DNA from: Pseudomonas entomophila
GTDB taxonomy: Bacteria > Pseudomonadota > Gammaproteobacteria > Pseudomonadales > Pseudomonadaceae
Direction of reading: 5' to 3'
Assembly (NCBI RefSeq): GCF_013523125.1
Contig: NZ_JAAMQJ010000006.1
Coordinates: 1 to 64,000, forward strand
Length of the DNA stretch: 64,000 bases
In this document: positions 1-9,984 of the stretch, one piece after another
How the letters are laid out: each line of letters opens with the position of its first letter
Position numbering within the stretch: position 1 is the stretch's first letter
Notes under the pieces: generated by a model
What the model was told of the DNA's origin: nothing
Databases searched by the model: none
Seen by the model: the letters and a program-made list of their open reading frames with translations, nothing else
Position numbers and translations under genes: made by a program

Positions 1-210
1 GATCATCCAGCACTCGGTTCAACCTTGTGAATGCGTGCTCACGCCGGGGGCGGGCACTAGATACCGTTCGAACTGTTCGAGTGAGGGTGGAAGGCCCGAG
101 CATATCTACAATGCGGGCTCGATGCCCTAGGAGCGGCTCTGCTTCATGGCCTTCCCTCGATGATCAGTCGAGAACTTTGGCCTGCAAGGAGGCAAAAGTC
201 GAGATACAAG

Positions 211-285
211 GAGCGGCCCCTGTGCCGCGATTGGCCCCGCAGGGGCCACATTCGCACTTGGCAGGAACCATAGAATCTCCCACAG
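211..285. repeat. single copy of long intergenic repeat
   Basis: The stretch running from GAGCGGCCCCTGTGCCGCGA to AATCTCCCACA matches, with a few differences, the segment at about 34920-34993 inside the three-unit array at 34.9-35.2 kb. It includes a small inverted repeat around GGCCCC...GGGGCC. It is a dispersed intergenic element of the REP class rather than coding sequence. Confidence 0.65.
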
Positions 286-331
286 ATTGCATGCGCAGCC
301 ATGCCTACACCGACAAGCTGCAGCGATCTGG

Positions 332-400
332 GTGGGCGCTGGCTTGCCAGCGACAGAGCCCTGTCAGGCGGCGCCTGCATCGCGGGCAAGCCCCCACGGA
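332..400. repeat. REP pair
   Basis: Two REP-type heads face each other: CGCTGGCTTGCCAGCG near 337-352 and CATCGCGGGCAAGCCC near 379-394. This is the pattern of Pseudomonas REP doublets, which sit between genes and can form long hairpins in RNA. Confidence 0.65.
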
Positions 401-503
401 GGGCTGCGCTTGCTTGTAGCATGCCGGTGAATCCGTGAATACGGCGATGACCCTATCTTGTGGTCTTTCCAAAGACGTAGAAAAGCCTGGATTCACGCAT
501 ACA

Positions 504-1130
504 TTAGCGCTTGGCCAACCACGGCGGCAGGTATACCCCCATGTACGCCACGAACACACGCAACCCTTCCTCGGCCATGCGCGGCGTGATCGTGCCATGC
601 ACGTGCAGCGAACGTGCGTACACCCGGTCGCTCAAGGCCATCGCCAACGCGAACACGTCCACGTCATCGGGCAGGACCGGCAACTGGAAATGCCGATCGA
701 ACAACGCGTGCATCAAGGCGCCCAGTTCCAGGTCATGCTGTCGGTCGGCCTGGTCGATCTCGACCAGGCCATGCTGTACCAGAATGAGCTGCCGCGCCGC
801 CGCATCGGCCTGGTAGCGTTCGAGCATGCGTTGCTCGATCACCTTGGCCAGGTCATGCCAGGTGTGCAGCGCCGCTGCCTCCACCGGCGCCAGCAGTGTC
901 GCGCGAAAGGCCTGATGCACGTCCAGGGTCAATGCCTCGAGCAGCGCCGGAACGCTGGCGAAGAAGTGGTAGACCGAGGAAGGGGGCATCCCTGCCAGTC
1001 GGGCCACGTCGTACATCGACAGACCGGCCACGCCCGATTCGGCCAGCAAGGTCCGGGCGGCCGCCAGGATGGCGTCGATCCTCGCCTGGCTGCTGGCCCG
1101 CGGCTTGCGCGGGCCGGACACCCGGCTCAT
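504..1130 (-). CDS. TetR/AcrR family transcriptional regulator
   Basis: 208 residues, the usual length of a TetR repressor. The N-terminal helix-turn-helix is at about residues 14-60 (ARIDAILAAARTLLAESGVA, then LSMYDVARLAGMPPSSVYHF), with the expected Tyr-His-Phe end of the recognition helix. The C-terminal part is the ligand-binding and dimerisation region, whose sequence gives no clue to the ligand. The start codon shares one base with the stop of gshA, so it is the distal gene of a gshA-tetR pair and is probably cotranscribed with it. The target genes cannot be deduced. Confidence 0.85.
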   Translation of the reverse strand: MSRVSGPRKPRASSQARIDAILAAARTLLAESGVAGLSMYDVARLAGMPPSSVYHFFASVPALLEALTLDVHQAFRATLLAPVEAAALHTWHDLAKVIEQRMLERYQADAAARQLILVQHGLVEIDQADRQHDLELGALMHALFDRHFQLPVLPDDVDVFALAMALSDRVYARSLHVHGTITPRMAEEGLRVFVAYMGVYLPPWLAKR

Positions 1131-2707
1131 CAGTTGCTGATGGCCAAGATGCTCGCCTGGTAGGCGCTGACGAACAGGTCGAAATCGCCGACCTCTTCCT
1201 GCTCCAGGCGCGACTGCTCGGCCAGCGACTCACGGGCGGTCGATTCGTAGGCCTGCTGGGTGGCGACATCCAGCGGCGTTTCACGGAACGCCTCGGCGTG
1301 GGCGCGGCTCTGGCGCAGCGAGAAGGCCACGAAGCCCTCCTGGTGCTCGGTCATGCGCGCCAGGACCTGGGCCGAGGGCGTGAGCGACACATCGTCGACC
1401 TTGGCCTGTTGCGCTGCCAAGGCCTGGGCATGGGCGTCGCCCCCGTGAGCCTGGTCCAACAGGTCGGCCAGCGCCCCGATGCCGTCGAGCAGCTCGGTCG
1501 CCCACTGCTTGAGCGTCACCGACTCGCCGCCGCGGCGCAGCTCCAGGCCGGGGCGCCGGCCCTCCTTGACCACCGCCAGGAAGTTCTGCGTGCAGTCCTG
1601 GCATTCGCCACCTTCGAACAGCGGGCTGTCCTGCAGCGCGCAGTACAGCAGGAAGGCATCGAGGAAGCGTGCCTCGGTCAGGTCGATGCCGACCGGCAGC
1701 AACGGGTTGATGTCCAGGCAGCGCACTTCGATGTACTGCACGCCACGCGCCATCAGCGCCTGGATGGGGCGTTCGCCGGCGTAGGTCACCCGCTTGGGCC
1801 GGATGTTCGAATAGTACTCGTTCTCGATCTGCAGGATGTTGGTGTTGAGCTGGACCCAGTCGCCGTCCTGGTGCGTGCCGACCTCGACGTACGGCGGGTA
1901 GGGCGTCGCCACGGCCCGGCGCAGGCTGTCGGTGTAGCTGGCCAGGTTGTTGTAGCAGGGCGTGAGCCCGGACTGGGCGTTGCTCTGGTAGCCCAGGTCG
2001 CTCATGCGCAGGCTGGTGGCGAAGGGCAGGTAGAGCGTGTTGGCGTCGAAAGTCTCGAGCGAGTGCGCGCGATCGCGCAGGAAGCCGGCGTCCAGGGCTG
2101 GCGACGCACCGAACAGGTACATGAGCAGCCAGCTGTAGCGGCGGAAGTTGCGGATCAGGGCGATGTAGGCCGAGGACTGGAAGTCGCGGTCGCTCTCGCC
2201 GGTGTCCTGCCCGTCGCGCAACAGCGGCCAGAAGGCCTCCGGCAACGAGAAGTTGTAGTGGATGCCGGCGATGCACTGCATGGTCCGGCCATAGCGCAGG
2301 GCCAGGCCCTTGCGGTAGACATGCTTGAGCTTGCCGAGGTTGGAGCTGCCGTACTCGGCGATCGGGATGTTCTCCTCGGTCGGCAAGGTGCACGGCATCG
2401 AGGGGCTCCACAGGTATTCGTTGTGCAGCTTGCTGTAGACGAAGCGGTGGATCTGGTCCAGCTTCTCGAGCACCTCGGCCGGATCGGCCAGCGCCGGTGT
2501 GATGAACTCCAGCAGCGACTCGGAGTAGTCGGTGGTGATCTGCTCGTTGGTCAGCGCCGACCCAAGGGCTTCGGGGTGCGGCGTCTGGGCCAGGCGACCT
2601 TCGTCGGTGACTCGCAGGCCCTCGCGCTCGATGCCGTGCAGGCACTGCTTGAGCAGGGGAAGATGGGCGCCGAGCAGGCTCAGGCGGCGGTTGAAGAGGT
2701 CGCTCAA
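1130..2707 (-). CDS. gshA: glutamate-cysteine ligase
   Basis: Catalyses the ATP-dependent joining of L-glutamate and L-cysteine, the first and rate-limiting step of glutathione synthesis in the cytoplasm. The protein (about 525 residues) matches proteobacterial GshA throughout, including [10 protein letters not shown] near the N terminus, [14 protein letters not shown], and the [11 protein letters not shown] segment. The chosen start is a TTG at 2707 (protein begins [13 protein letters not shown]), because a GAAGGA ribosome binding site lies 7 bases upstream of it. An in-frame GTG at 2722 would place that site inside the gene. The tetR gene follows with a one-base overlap. Confidence 0.95.
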   Translation of the reverse strand: MSDLFNRRLSLLGAHLPLLKQCLHGIEREGLRVTDEGRLAQTPHPEALGSALTNEQITTDYSESLLEFITPALADPAEVLEKLDQIHRFVYSKLHNEYLWSPSMPCTLPTEENIPIAEYGSSNLGKLKHVYRKGLALRYGRTMQCIAGIHYNFSLPEAFWPLLRDGQDTGESDRDFQSSAYIALIRNFRRYSWLLMYLFGASPALDAGFLRDRAHSLETFDANTLYLPFATSLRMSDLGYQSNAQSGLTPCYNNLASYTDSLRRAVATPYPPYVEVGTHQDGDWVQLNTNILQIENEYYSNIRPKRVTYAGERPIQALMARGVQYIEVRCLDINPLLPVGIDLTEARFLDAFLLYCALQDSPLFEGGECQDCTQNFLAVVKEGRRPGLELRRGGESVTLKQWATELLDGIGALADLLDQAHGGDAHAQALAAQQAKVDDVSLTPSAQVLARMTEHQEGFVAFSLRQSRAHAEAFRETPLDVATQQAYESTARESLAEQSRLEQEEVGDFDLFVSAYQASILAISN

Positions 2708-2860
2708 GATGTATTCCTTCACACGTCAGTCGCCCCAATATGGGGGTAGCCTGGACGGTCTGCAAGGTTGGGAAAAAGGAACGGGCGTTGTCGCCTGGTC
2801 AACACGAGCTCCGGCAATGCCTGTGCACTGCCGAAGGTACCGTAAAGAAGGCTCGGGCAG

Positions 2861-3250
2861 CTAGAGCAGGGCGAAGGTTCCCTGGGCCTTGGCGATCCGT
2901 CTGTCGCCCTGGAACACGTCGGCTTCCACCACCAGGGTGCGGCGCCCGGCGTGCAGCACGCGCGCCGTGCACACGACCTCGCCTTCACCGACCGCGCGCA
3001 GGTAGTTGATCTTGCACTCCAGGGTCACGCTGCTCTGGTCGAAGCCGTGGCTGGCCGAGCAGGCCAGGCCCATGGCGATGTCGACCAGGCTGAACAGCGC
3101 GCCGCCGTGCAGCGTGCCGCCCCGGTTACGCAGCGGAGGCGTCAGGGTCAGCGCCACGACGGCCTCCGCCGCCGCGGCGTCCAGACGGAGCAGGCGGCAG
3201 CCGAGCAGCCGGCTGAAGGCGCTTTCGACGTGGTCGGCCGGGACGTCCAT
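2861..3250 (-). CDS. PaaI-family hotdog thioesterase
   Basis: About 129 residues with a hotdog fold. The signature NRGGTLHGGALFSLVDIAMG (residues about 43-62) is that of the PaaI/YdiI acyl-CoA thioesterase group, with the HGG loop and the catalytic acid on the following helix. It probably hydrolyses an acyl- or aryl-CoA, but the substrate cannot be read from the sequence. Its ATG uses the last base of the tex stop codon, with a GTG one codon earlier as alternative, so it is translationally coupled to tex and probably in the same operon. Confidence 0.85.
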   Translation of the reverse strand: MDVPADHVESAFSRLLGCRLLRLDAAAAEAVVALTLTPPLRNRGGTLHGGALFSLVDIAMGLACSASHGFDQSSVTLECKINYLRAVGEGEVVCTARVLHAGRRTLVVEADVFQGDRRIAKAQGTFALL

Positions 3251-5565
3251 CACTTCTTCTTCAACGTCTTGGCGTTGGCGAACAGCGAGGCCATGGCGTT
3301 GTTGGCCGGCGCGGGCGTCTCACGCGGGCGAGCCGGTTGTGCCGGGCGTGCGCCGCCGGCACCGCGTCCACCGCGCTGGCCCTCGACCTTCTCGCCCGGC
3401 GTGTCGCTCATGCGCATGGACAGACCCACACGCTTGCGCGGGATGTCCACTTCCATGACCTTGACCTTGACCACGTCGCCGGCCTTGACCGCCTCCCGTG
3501 GATCCTTGACGAACTTCTCGGACAGCGCCGAAATGTGCACCAGGCCATCCTGATGGACACCGATGTCGACGAAGGCGCCGAAGTTGGTCACGTTGGTCAC
3601 CACCCCTTCGAGGATCATGCCGGGCTCGAGGTCCTTGAGGTCTTCCACGCCGTCCTGGAACGTGGCGGTCTTGAATTCCGGACGCGGATCTCGGCCTGGC
3701 TTGTCCAGCTCCTGGAGAATGTCGGTCACCGTCGGCAGGCCGAAGGTCTCGTCGGTGAAGCGCTTGGGGTCGAGGCGCTTGAGGAAGCCGCTGTCGCCGA
3801 TCAGCGAGCGGATGTCGCGGTCGGTGGTGGCAGCGATGCGCTGCACCAGCGGGTAGGCTTCCGGGTGCACGGCCGAGGCGTCCAGCGGGTTGTCGCCATT
3901 CATCACGCGCAGGAAGCCGGCGGCCTGCTCGAAGGTCTTCTCGCCCAGGCGGCTGACCTTCTTCAGGGCCGCGCGGGTGGCGAACGGCCCATTGGCATCG
4001 CGGTGCGCGACGATGTTGTGCGCCAGGGTCGCATTGAGCCCGGAGATGCGCGCCAGCAGAGCGACCGAGGCGGTGTTCACATCGACGCCCACGGCGTTCA
4101 CGCAGTCCTCGACCACCGCGTCCAGGCCACGGGCCAGCTTCACCTGGGACACGTCGTGCTGGTACTGGCCGACGCCGATCGACTTGGGATCGATCTTCAC
4201 CAGCTCGGCCAGCGGATCCTGCAGACGGCGGGCGATCGACACCGCGCCGCGCAGCGACACGTCCAGCTCGGGGAACTCGCGGGCCGCCAGCTCCGAGGCC
4301 GAGTACACCGAGGCGCCGGCCTCGGAGACCATGACCTTGGTCATCTTCAGGGCCGGGTACTGCTTGATCAGTTCGGCGGCCAGCTTGTCCGTCTCACGGC
4401 TGGCAGTGCCATTGCCGATGGCGATCAGCTCGACCGCGTGCTTGGCGCACAGGGCCGCGAGCACGGCCAGGGTGCGATCCCAGTCGTTCTTCGGCACGTG
4501 CGGGTAGACGGTGGCGGTGTCGAGCAGTTTGCCGGTGCGATCGACCACCGCGACCTTGCAGCCGGTGCGCAGGCCAGGGTCCAGGCCGAGCGTGGTGCGC
4601 GGTCCGGCGGGGGCGGCCAGTAGCAGGTCGTGCAGGTTGTGGGCGAACACCTCGATGGCCCCGCTTTCGGCACGGTCGCGCAGCTCGCCGAACAGGTCGG
4701 TCTCCAGGTGGGTGTAGAGCTTGACCTTCCAGGTCCAGCGCACCACTTCGCCCAGCCACTTGTCGGCCGGCCGACCACGGTTGTCGATCCCGACATGCTC
4801 GCCGATCATCAGCTCGCACGGGTGCAGGGTACCGGGCAACTCCTCGCCGACCTTGAGCGTCGCGCTCAGCACGCCTTCGTTGCGCCCGCGGAAGATCGCC
4901 AGGGCACGGTGCGACGGCACGCTGCGCAGCAGTTCGTCATGGGCGAAGTAGTCGCGGAACTTGGCGCCTTCCTCGTCCTTGCCAGCGACCAGGCGGGCGC
5001 TGAGCACCGCGTCCTGCTTGAGGAAGGTGCGCAGTTTCTCGAGCAGGCCGGCGTCCTCGGCGAAGCGCTCCATGAGGATGTACTTGGCGCCTTCGAGGGC
5101 GGCCTTGACGTCGGCCACGCCCTTGTCGGCGTCGACGAAGCGAGCGGCCTCGGTTTCCGGGGTCAGTTGCGGGTCGGCGAACAGCCCGTCGGCCAGCTCG
5201 CCGAGGCCCGCCTCGAGGGCGATCTGGCCCTTGGTGCGGCGCTTCTGCTTGTACGGCAGGTACAGGTCTTCGAGGCGGGTCTTGGTGTCGGCCAGGTTGA
5301 TCTCGCGGGTCAGCTCGGGCGTCAGCTTGCCCTGCTCCTGGATGCTGGCCAAGATGCTGGCGCGGCGCTCGTCGAGCTCGCGCAGGTAGCGCAGGCGTTC
5401 TTCCAGGTGGCGCAGCTGGGTGTCGTCCAGGCTGCCCGTCACCTCCTTGCGGTAACGCGCGATGAAAGGCACGGTCGAACCTTCGTCCAACAGGGTGACG
5501 GCCGCCTCGACCTGCTGCGGGCGTACGCCCAGTTCCTCGGCGATACGGCTGTTGATGCTGTCCAT
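3250..5565 (-). CDS. tex: Tex, S1-domain RNA-binding transcription accessory protein
   Basis: 771 residues from the ATG at 5565 ([18 protein letters not shown]). The N-terminal Tex/HtH part is followed by a YqgF/RNase H-like domain ([18 protein letters not shown], about residue 330), a helix-hairpin-helix section ([19 protein letters not shown]) and a C-terminal S1 RNA-binding domain ([20 protein letters not shown], from about residue 650). The tail is Gly/Arg/Pro rich. Tex binds nucleic acids and affects transcription in many bacteria. The frame extends 77 codons upstream but that stretch crosses the promoter region and lacks Tex similarity. A TATAAT lies on this strand at 5629-5634. It is followed directly by the thioesterase gene. 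Confidence 0.95.
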   Translation of the reverse strand: MDSINSRIAEELGVRPQQVEAAVTLLDEGSTVPFIARYRKEVTGSLDDTQLRHLEERLRYLRELDERRASILASIQEQGKLTPELTREINLADTKTRLEDLYLPYKQKRRTKGQIALEAGLGELADGLFADPQLTPETEAARFVDADKGVADVKAALEGAKYILMERFAEDAGLLEKLRTFLKQDAVLSARLVAGKDEEGAKFRDYFAHDELLRSVPSHRALAIFRGRNEGVLSATLKVGEELPGTLHPCELMIGEHVGIDNRGRPADKWLGEVVRWTWKVKLYTHLETDLFGELRDRAESGAIEVFAHNLHDLLLAAPAGPRTTLGLDPGLRTGCKVAVVDRTGKLLDTATVYPHVPKNDWDRTLAVLAALCAKHAVELIAIGNGTASRETDKLAAELIKQYPALKMTKVMVSEAGASVYSASELAAREFPELDVSLRGAVSIARRLQDPLAELVKIDPKSIGVGQYQHDVSQVKLARGLDAVVEDCVNAVGVDVNTASVALLARISGLNATLAHNIVAHRDANGPFATRAALKKVSRLGEKTFEQAAGFLRVMNGDNPLDASAVHPEAYPLVQRIAATTDRDIRSLIGDSGFLKRLDPKRFTDETFGLPTVTDILQELDKPGRDPRPEFKTATFQDGVEDLKDLEPGMILEGVVTNVTNFGAFVDIGVHQDGLVHISALSEKFVKDPREAVKAGDVVKVKVMEVDIPRKRVGLSMRMSDTPGEKVEGQRGGRGAGGARPAQPARPRETPAPANNAMASLFANAKTLKKK

Positions 5566-5628
5566 GGAATCCACCTGAAAGTCTGTCGATGCCGGCGCCA
5601 TGACCGGCGGCACTGGGAAAAACCGCGC

Positions 5629-5634
5629 ATTATA
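5629..5634 (-). promoter_or_regulatory. probable -10 box for tex
   Basis: A perfect TATAAT reads on the minus strand about 65 bases upstream of the tex ATG. The matching -35 element is poor. The tex/ompR intergenic region (5566-5846) is divergent and must hold both promoters; on the plus strand a CATAAT near 5815 could serve ompR. Confidence 0.45.
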
Positions 5635-5846
5635 CGCGCCGTCTCCCGCTTGCGGTGATGGCCCGGCGCCAGGCAGTCGGCCGAGAGGTGAGGCGGCCGT
5701 CGTCGTGCCTGGCGAGCGACATGCTCCGAACGAGCCCTGCCGCGCCGCGGATCCCGTGTCCTGCAAGGAAAAATCTGCTAACAATGCACCCGGCACGGCG
5801 TCCCAGGGCTACGCCATAATGCGCGCCGAGATCAGAGGAGTTATCC

Positions 5847-6587
5847 ATGAGCAGCACCGCAACCAACGCTGAAGGCGAAAAGATTCTCATCGTCGACGAT
5901 GACCCGGGGCTGAGCAGCCTGCTGGAGCGCTTCTTCACCAGCAAGGGCTATCGCGCGCGCGCCGTGCCCAACGTGGAGCAGATGGACCGTCTGCTGGCCC
6001 GTGAAGTCTTCAATCTGATCGTGCTCGACCTGATGCTGCCAGGGGAAGATGGGCTCTCCGCCTGCCGTCGCCTGCGCGCGGGCAACAACCAGATCCCGAT
6101 CATCATGCTCACCGCCAAGGGCGACGAGCTCAGCCGCATCAAGGGCCTGGAACTGGGGGCCGACGATTACCTGGCCAAGCCGTTCAACCCCGACGAACTG
6201 GTCGCCCGGGTCAAGGCCGTGCTGCGCCGTCAGGCCACCAGCGTTCCCGGTGCACCGGGCAGCGAGGACGAGACGGTCACCTTCGGCGACTACGAACTGT
6301 CGCTGGCCACCCGCGAGCTGAAGAAGGGTGATGAAGTGCACATGCTCACCACCGGCGAGTTCGCGGTGCTCAAGGCCCTGGTCATGCACGCGCGCGAACC
6401 GCTGACCCGCGACAAGCTGATGAACCTGGCCCGTGGTCGCGAGTGGGACGCGCTGGAGCGCTCCATCGACGTGCAGATCTCGCGCCTGCGACGCATGATC
6501 GAGCCGGACCCGTCCAAGCCGCGCTACATCCAGACCGTCTGGGGTGTCGGCTACGTCTTCGTGCCGGACGGAAACGCCAGCAAATGA
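5847..6587 (+). CDS. ompR: OmpR-family response regulator (AmgR/OmpR)
   Basis: 246 residues. The receiver domain (about 12-125) has the acidic pair in KILIVDDDPG, the phosphoacceptor Asp in LIVLDLMLPGEDG, and the Lys of LAKPFNPDEL. The winged-helix DNA-binding domain (about 145-240) ends RYIQTVWGVGYVFVPDG, typical of OmpR. An AGAGGAG ribosome binding site precedes the ATG. Together with envZ downstream this is the orthologue of E. coli OmpR and of P. aeruginosa AmgR (position next to tex and rimK), which regulates the response to membrane-protein damage and aminoglycosides. A hairpin with a T-run lies between it and envZ. Confidence 0.93.
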   Translation: MSSTATNAEGEKILIVDDDPGLSSLLERFFTSKGYRARAVPNVEQMDRLLAREVFNLIVLDLMLPGEDGLSACRRLRAGNNQIPIIMLTAKGDELSRIKGLELGADDYLAKPFNPDELVARVKAVLRRQATSVPGAPGSEDETVTFGDYELSLATRELKKGDEVHMLTTGEFAVLKALVMHAREPLTRDKLMNLARGREWDALERSIDVQISRLRRMIEPDPSKPRYIQTVWGVGYVFVPDGNASK

Positions 6588-6616
6588 CGGTCAGCCCACC
6601 GGCTGGCTGTGCCGCG

Positions 6617-6647
6617 ACAGGGCGGGCCCACGGGCTCGCCCTGTTTT
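6617..6647 (+). terminator. terminator-like hairpin between ompR and envZ
   Basis: ACAGGGCGGGC (6617-6627) pairs with GCTCGCCCTGT (6634-6644), an 11-bp stem with one G-U pair and a 6-base loop, followed by TTTTCG. It lies in the 124-base gap within the two-component operon and may terminate part of the transcripts, lowering kinase relative to regulator. Confidence 0.6.
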
Positions 6648-6711
6648 CGTCTGCGGCATGCGAACCGGGTCTCCCGGTCCCTTCGCCCTCGCACCTTGGT
6701 AGCTGTCCCCG

Positions 6712-8025
6712 ATGAAGACCCCCGTGTGGTTCCCGCAAAGCTTCTTCGCCCGCACCCTGTGGCTGGTGCTGATCGTGGTGCTGTTCTCCAAGGCCCTGAC
6801 TCTGGTCTACCTGCTGATGAACGAGGACGTGCTCGTCGATCGGCAGTACAGTCACGGCGTTGCCCTGACCCTGCGTGCCTACTGGGCCGCCGACGAGGAA
6901 AACCGCGACAGGATCGCCGAGGCCGCAGGCCTGATCCGGGTCACCGGTGCGGGCGTGCCCGAGGGTGAGCAGCACTGGCCCTACAGCGAAATCTACCAGC
7001 GCCAGATGCAGGCCGAGCTGGGCGAGGACACCGAGGTGCGTCTGCGCATCCATGCGCCGCCCGCACTCTGGGTCAATGCGCCCAGCCTGGGCCCCGGTTG
7101 GCTGAAGGTGCCGCTGTACCCGCACCCGCTGCGCGGGCAGAAGATCTGGAACGTGCTGGGCTGGTTCCTGGCCATCGGCCTGCTCTCCACGGCGTCGGCC
7201 TGGATCTTCGTGCGTCAGCTCAATCAGCCGCTCAAGCGTCTGGTGTTCGCCGCGCGCCAGTTGGGGCAGGGGCGCAGCGTCCGTCTGCCGATCAGCGACA
7301 CGCCCAGTGAAATGACCGAGGTGTACCGCTCGTTCAACCAGATGGCCGAGGATGTCGAGCAGGCCGCACGCGAGCGAGAACTGATGCTGGCGGGCGTTTC
7401 CCATGATCTGCGCACGCCCCTGACACGCCTGCGGCTCTCGTTGTCCTTGCTGCCGACCGAGGGTGAGCTGACCGACGGCATGGTGCGCGACATCGAGGAC
7501 ATGGATGCCATCCTCGACCAGTTCCTGGCCTTCATCCGCGACGGTCGCGACGAACCGGTCGAGGAGGTCGACCTGGTGAGCCTGGTGCACGAGGTGGTGG
7601 CGCCGTTCAACCAGCCGGAGGAGCGCGTGCGGCTGTGCCTGGAGCCCATTCCGCCTTTCCCGCTGCGCCGGGTCTCGGTCAAGCGCATGCTGACCAACCT
7701 GGTGGGCAATGCCCTGTATCACGGCGGCGAGGCGGTGGAAGTGGCGGCCTCCGTATCGGGGGACCAGGGCGCGCCTTACGTGGTGCTGAGCGTGCTCGAC
7801 CGAGGCGCAGGCATCGATCCGTCGGAGCTGGAGACCATCTTCAACCCGTTCATCCGGGGTGACCGGGCACGCAGTGGCAAGGGCACCGGGCTGGGCCTGG
7901 CCATCGTCAAGCGCATCGCTGCGCAGCATGGCGGCAACGTCGAGCTGCGCAACCGCTCGGGCGGGGGGATCGAAGCCCGTGTCCGTCTGCCGTTGGGGCT
8001 GTTGCTGCCACGCGATGCGGTCTGA
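6712..8025 (+). CDS. envZ: sensor histidine kinase EnvZ/AmgS
   Basis: 437 residues. Two membrane segments flank a periplasmic sensor: about 10-35 (FFARTLWLVLIVVLFSKALT) and about 147-170 (ILGWFLAIGLL-like). A HAMP linker (RQLNQPLKRLVFAARQLGQG) is followed by the dimerisation helix with the phosphorylated His in LMLAGVSHDLRTPLTRLRLS, and then the ATPase domain with an N box (LTNLVGNALYHGG), G1 box (DRGAGID) and G2 box (GTGLGLAIVKRIA). Partner of the response regulator upstream. No strong ribosome binding site is visible before the ATG. Confidence 0.92.
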   Translation: MKTPVWFPQSFFARTLWLVLIVVLFSKALTLVYLLMNEDVLVDRQYSHGVALTLRAYWAADEENRDRIAEAAGLIRVTGAGVPEGEQHWPYSEIYQRQMQAELGEDTEVRLRIHAPPALWVNAPSLGPGWLKVPLYPHPLRGQKIWNVLGWFLAIGLLSTASAWIFVRQLNQPLKRLVFAARQLGQGRSVRLPISDTPSEMTEVYRSFNQMAEDVEQAARERELMLAGVSHDLRTPLTRLRLSLSLLPTEGELTDGMVRDIEDMDAILDQFLAFIRDGRDEPVEEVDLVSLVHEVVAPFNQPEERVRLCLEPIPPFPLRRVSVKRMLTNLVGNALYHGGEAVEVAASVSGDQGAPYVVLSVLDRGAGIDPSELETIFNPFIRGDRARSGKGTGLGLAIVKRIAAQHGGNVELRNRSGGGIEARVRLPLGLLLPRDAV

Positions 8026-8079
8026 GCCGCCGCCCTGGAGTCGACCCTGCCAGACGAGGTGACGGGCAGGGCCTGGGGG

Positions 8080-8985
8080 TCAGCCCTTGCCCTTGGTGCG
8101 GGTCTGGTTCGGCCCGCCGTGCTTTTCCAGGTGCTCGATGATCATCCCGGCGACGTCCTTGCTGGTGGTGACTTCGATCCCCTCCAGCCCGGGCGACGAG
8201 TTGACCTCCATGACCAGCGGCCCATGATTGGAGCGCAGTATGTCCACGCCGGCGACGCTCAGACCCATGACCTTGGCAGCGCGGATGGCGGTCATGCGCT
8301 CTTCGGGGGTGATCTTGATCAGGCTGGCCACGCCGCCCCGGTGCAGGTTGGAGCGGAACTCGCCAGGCTTGGCCTGGCGCTTCATCGAGGCGATGACCTT
8401 GTCGCCCACCACGAAGCAGCGGATGTCGGCGCCGCCGGCTTCCTTGATGTATTCCTGCACCATGATGTTCTGCTTGAGACCCATGAAGGCCTCGATCACC
8501 GATTCGGCGGCCTTGGTGGTCTCGCACAGCACCACGCCGATGCCCTGGGTGCCTTCCAGCACCTTGATCACCAGCGGCGCACCATTGACCATCTGGATGA
8601 GGTCCGGGATGTCGTCGGGCGAATGGGCGAAGCCGGTGACCGGCAGGCCGATGCCCCGTCGCGACAGCAGCTGCAGCGAGCGCAGCTTGTCCCGCGAGCG
8701 GGCGATGGCGACCGATTCGTTGAGCGGGAACACGCCCATCATCTCGAACTGGCGCAGCACCGCGCAGCCGTAGAAGGTCACCGAGGCCCCGATGCGCGGG
8801 ATCACCGCGTCGAAGCCTTCCAGCGGCTTGCCGCGGTAGTGGATCTGCGGCTTGTGGCTGGCGATGTTCATGTAGGCGCGCAGGGTATCGATCACCACCA
8901 TGTCATGGCCACGTTGAGTACCGGCTTCGACCAGGCGGCGGGTTGAATACAGACGCGGGTTACGCGAAAGCACAGCGATCTTCAT
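8080..8985 (-). CDS. rimK: ribosomal protein S6 modification protein RimK (ATP-grasp alpha-L-glutamate ligase)
   Basis: 301 residues from [15 protein letters not shown]. The ATP-grasp ligase body includes [18 protein letters not shown] (nucleotide-binding loop), [22 protein letters not shown] and the metal-binding [15 protein letters not shown]. RimK adds glutamate residues to the C terminus of ribosomal protein S6; in pseudomonads this alters ribosome composition and virulence-related traits. The start codon overlaps the rimB stop by four bases (ATGA), so the two are cotranscribed from the right. It converges on envZ across a 54-base gap. Confidence 0.95.
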   Translation of the reverse strand: MKIAVLSRNPRLYSTRRLVEAGTQRGHDMVVIDTLRAYMNIASHKPQIHYRGKPLEGFDAVIPRIGASVTFYGCAVLRQFEMMGVFPLNESVAIARSRDKLRSLQLLSRRGIGLPVTGFAHSPDDIPDLIQMVNGAPLVIKVLEGTQGIGVVLCETTKAAESVIEAFMGLKQNIMVQEYIKEAGGADIRCFVVGDKVIASMKRQAKPGEFRSNLHRGGVASLIKITPEERMTAIRAAKVMGLSVAGVDILRSNHGPLVMEVNSSPGLEGIEVTTSKDVAGMIIEHLEKHGGPNQTRTKGKG

Positions 8986-9464
8986 GCAGCACCTGTGGCT
9001 GGAATGGTTGAAACCGGAAAGGCCGGTTTGTCCTGGACGTACTTCAGACCCGGGTTGACCACCAGCTGACCCTGGACCAGCGCCTTGGAGCCCAGCAGCA
9101 GGCGGTAGCGCATGGTCTTGCGACAGGTCAGCGTGAACTCGACGTCCCACACCCGATCGCCCAAGGCCAGGGGCGTGCGGATCACATAGCGATGCTGGGC
9201 GTGGCCATTCGAGCTCTTGATGGTCTTCATGGTCACCAGGGGCGCTTCGCAGCGGCGATGCCGCAGCTGCACGATCGAACCGAGGTGGGCAGTGAATCTG
9301 ACCCACGGCTGGCCGTCTCGTTCGAACGGTTCGATGTCCGTCGCATGCAGGGCGGAGGTGCTGGCTCCGGTGTCGACCTTGGCGCGCAGACCGGCCAGGC
9401 CGAGCAGGGGCAGGGCCACCCACTCACGCAGGCCGATCACACTCAGGTGGTCAAATGTTTTCAC
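8982..9464 (-). CDS. rimB: RimB, retropepsin-like protease of the Rim system
   Basis: 160 residues from a GTG start at 9464 ([20 protein letters not shown] follows). The retropepsin-type active-site motif [15 protein letters not shown] (about residues 27-41) places it in the RimB/DUF785 group of aspartic-type proteases; the second conserved feature is [11 protein letters not shown]. In P. fluorescens RimB acts with RimK and a small protein RimA in control of S6 glutamylation. No rimA-like gene lies upstream here; the next gene, hslR, is divergent. An in-frame ATG about 20 codons upstream is possible, but the conserved family start is KTFDHL. Confidence 0.88.
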   Translation of the reverse strand: MKTFDHLSVIGLREWVALPLLGLAGLRAKVDTGASTSALHATDIEPFERDGQPWVRFTAHLGSIVQLRHRRCEAPLVTMKTIKSSNGHAQHRYVIRTPLALGDRVWDVEFTLTCRKTMRYRLLLGSKALVQGQLVVNPGLKYVQDKPAFPVSTIPATGAA

Positions 9465-9576
9465 GAATGCATAACCCTGTGAATGCAGGTGGGCACTGTA
9501 AAGCACGGCAGGGCGTTTTTGCATCCGCCACCGACAGTAGTACAGTTCTGTGACAGACAGCATTCGAGGAAGCGAG

Positions 9577-9978
9577 ATGGCGCAGAAGTCGGAAGAAGAC
9601 GACAAGGTCCGTCTGGATAAATGGCTATGGGCCGCGCGGTTCTACAAGACCCGTGCCCTGGCCAAGGCGGCCATCGAAAGCGGCAAGGTGCATTGCCGGG
9701 GCGAGCGCTGCAAGCCGGGCAAGGAGCCGCGAGTGGGCGACCACTTCGTGCTGCGCACCGGTTTCGATGAACGCACGGTGGTGGTCAAGGCGCTTTCCGT
9801 GGTGCGCCGTGGGGCGCCAGAAGCCCAGACGCTGTACGAGGAAACCGAAGACAGCATCCAGCGTCGTCAGCAGGCGGCGGACCTGCGCAAGGCCGGGGCC
9901 CTCGGTGTGACCACCGACGGACGCCCGACCAAGAAACAGCGGCGCCAGATTCATCAACTGCAGGGCAGTCACGACTGA
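9577..9978 (+). CDS. hslR: Hsp15, S4-domain ribosome-associated heat shock protein
   Basis: 133 residues. The S4 RNA-binding domain occupies the N-terminal half (VRLDKWLWAARFYKTRALAK and IESGKVHCRGERCKPGKEPR). Hsp15 binds 50S subunits carrying stalled nascent chains and helps recycle them. The C terminus is basic (RPTKKQRRQIHQLQ). The start at 9577 (MAQKSEEDDK) is favoured over an ATG-like start 9 codons earlier because GAGGA lies 8 bases before it. Two genes further right, hslO is its usual heat-shock companion; in enterobacteria hslR and hslO are adjacent. Confidence 0.93.
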   Translation: MAQKSEEDDKVRLDKWLWAARFYKTRALAKAAIESGKVHCRGERCKPGKEPRVGDHFVLRTGFDERTVVVKALSVVRRGAPEAQTLYEETEDSIQRRQQAADLRKAGALGVTTDGRPTKKQRRQIHQLQGSHD

Positions 9979-9984
9979 CGTGAG

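Larger units (their letters stand above)
1..503. other. intergenic region at window start with repeats
   Basis: No convincing gene is seen. The open frames here have atypical composition, no ribosome binding site and no recognisable motif. The region holds a single copy of a long repeat (about 211-285) that recurs at 34.9-35.2 kb, and a REP-like pair (about 332-400). A gene ending to the left may lie outside the window. Confidence 0.6.

Noticed and set aside
27..419. Plus-strand 130-codon frame at the left edge
   Set aside because: It crosses the long repeat at 211-285 and a REP pair, is Arg/Ser/Pro-rich in the manner of non-coding GC-rich DNA, and has no start signal.
896..2749. Long plus-strand open frame (617 codons) opposite gshA
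   Set aside because: It is the antisense shadow of a GC-rich coding gene; composition is Gly/Arg/Gln/Val-rich as expected of such shadows and no family motif is present. The same holds for other long antisense frames, for example opposite tex, rimK and the TonB receptor gene.
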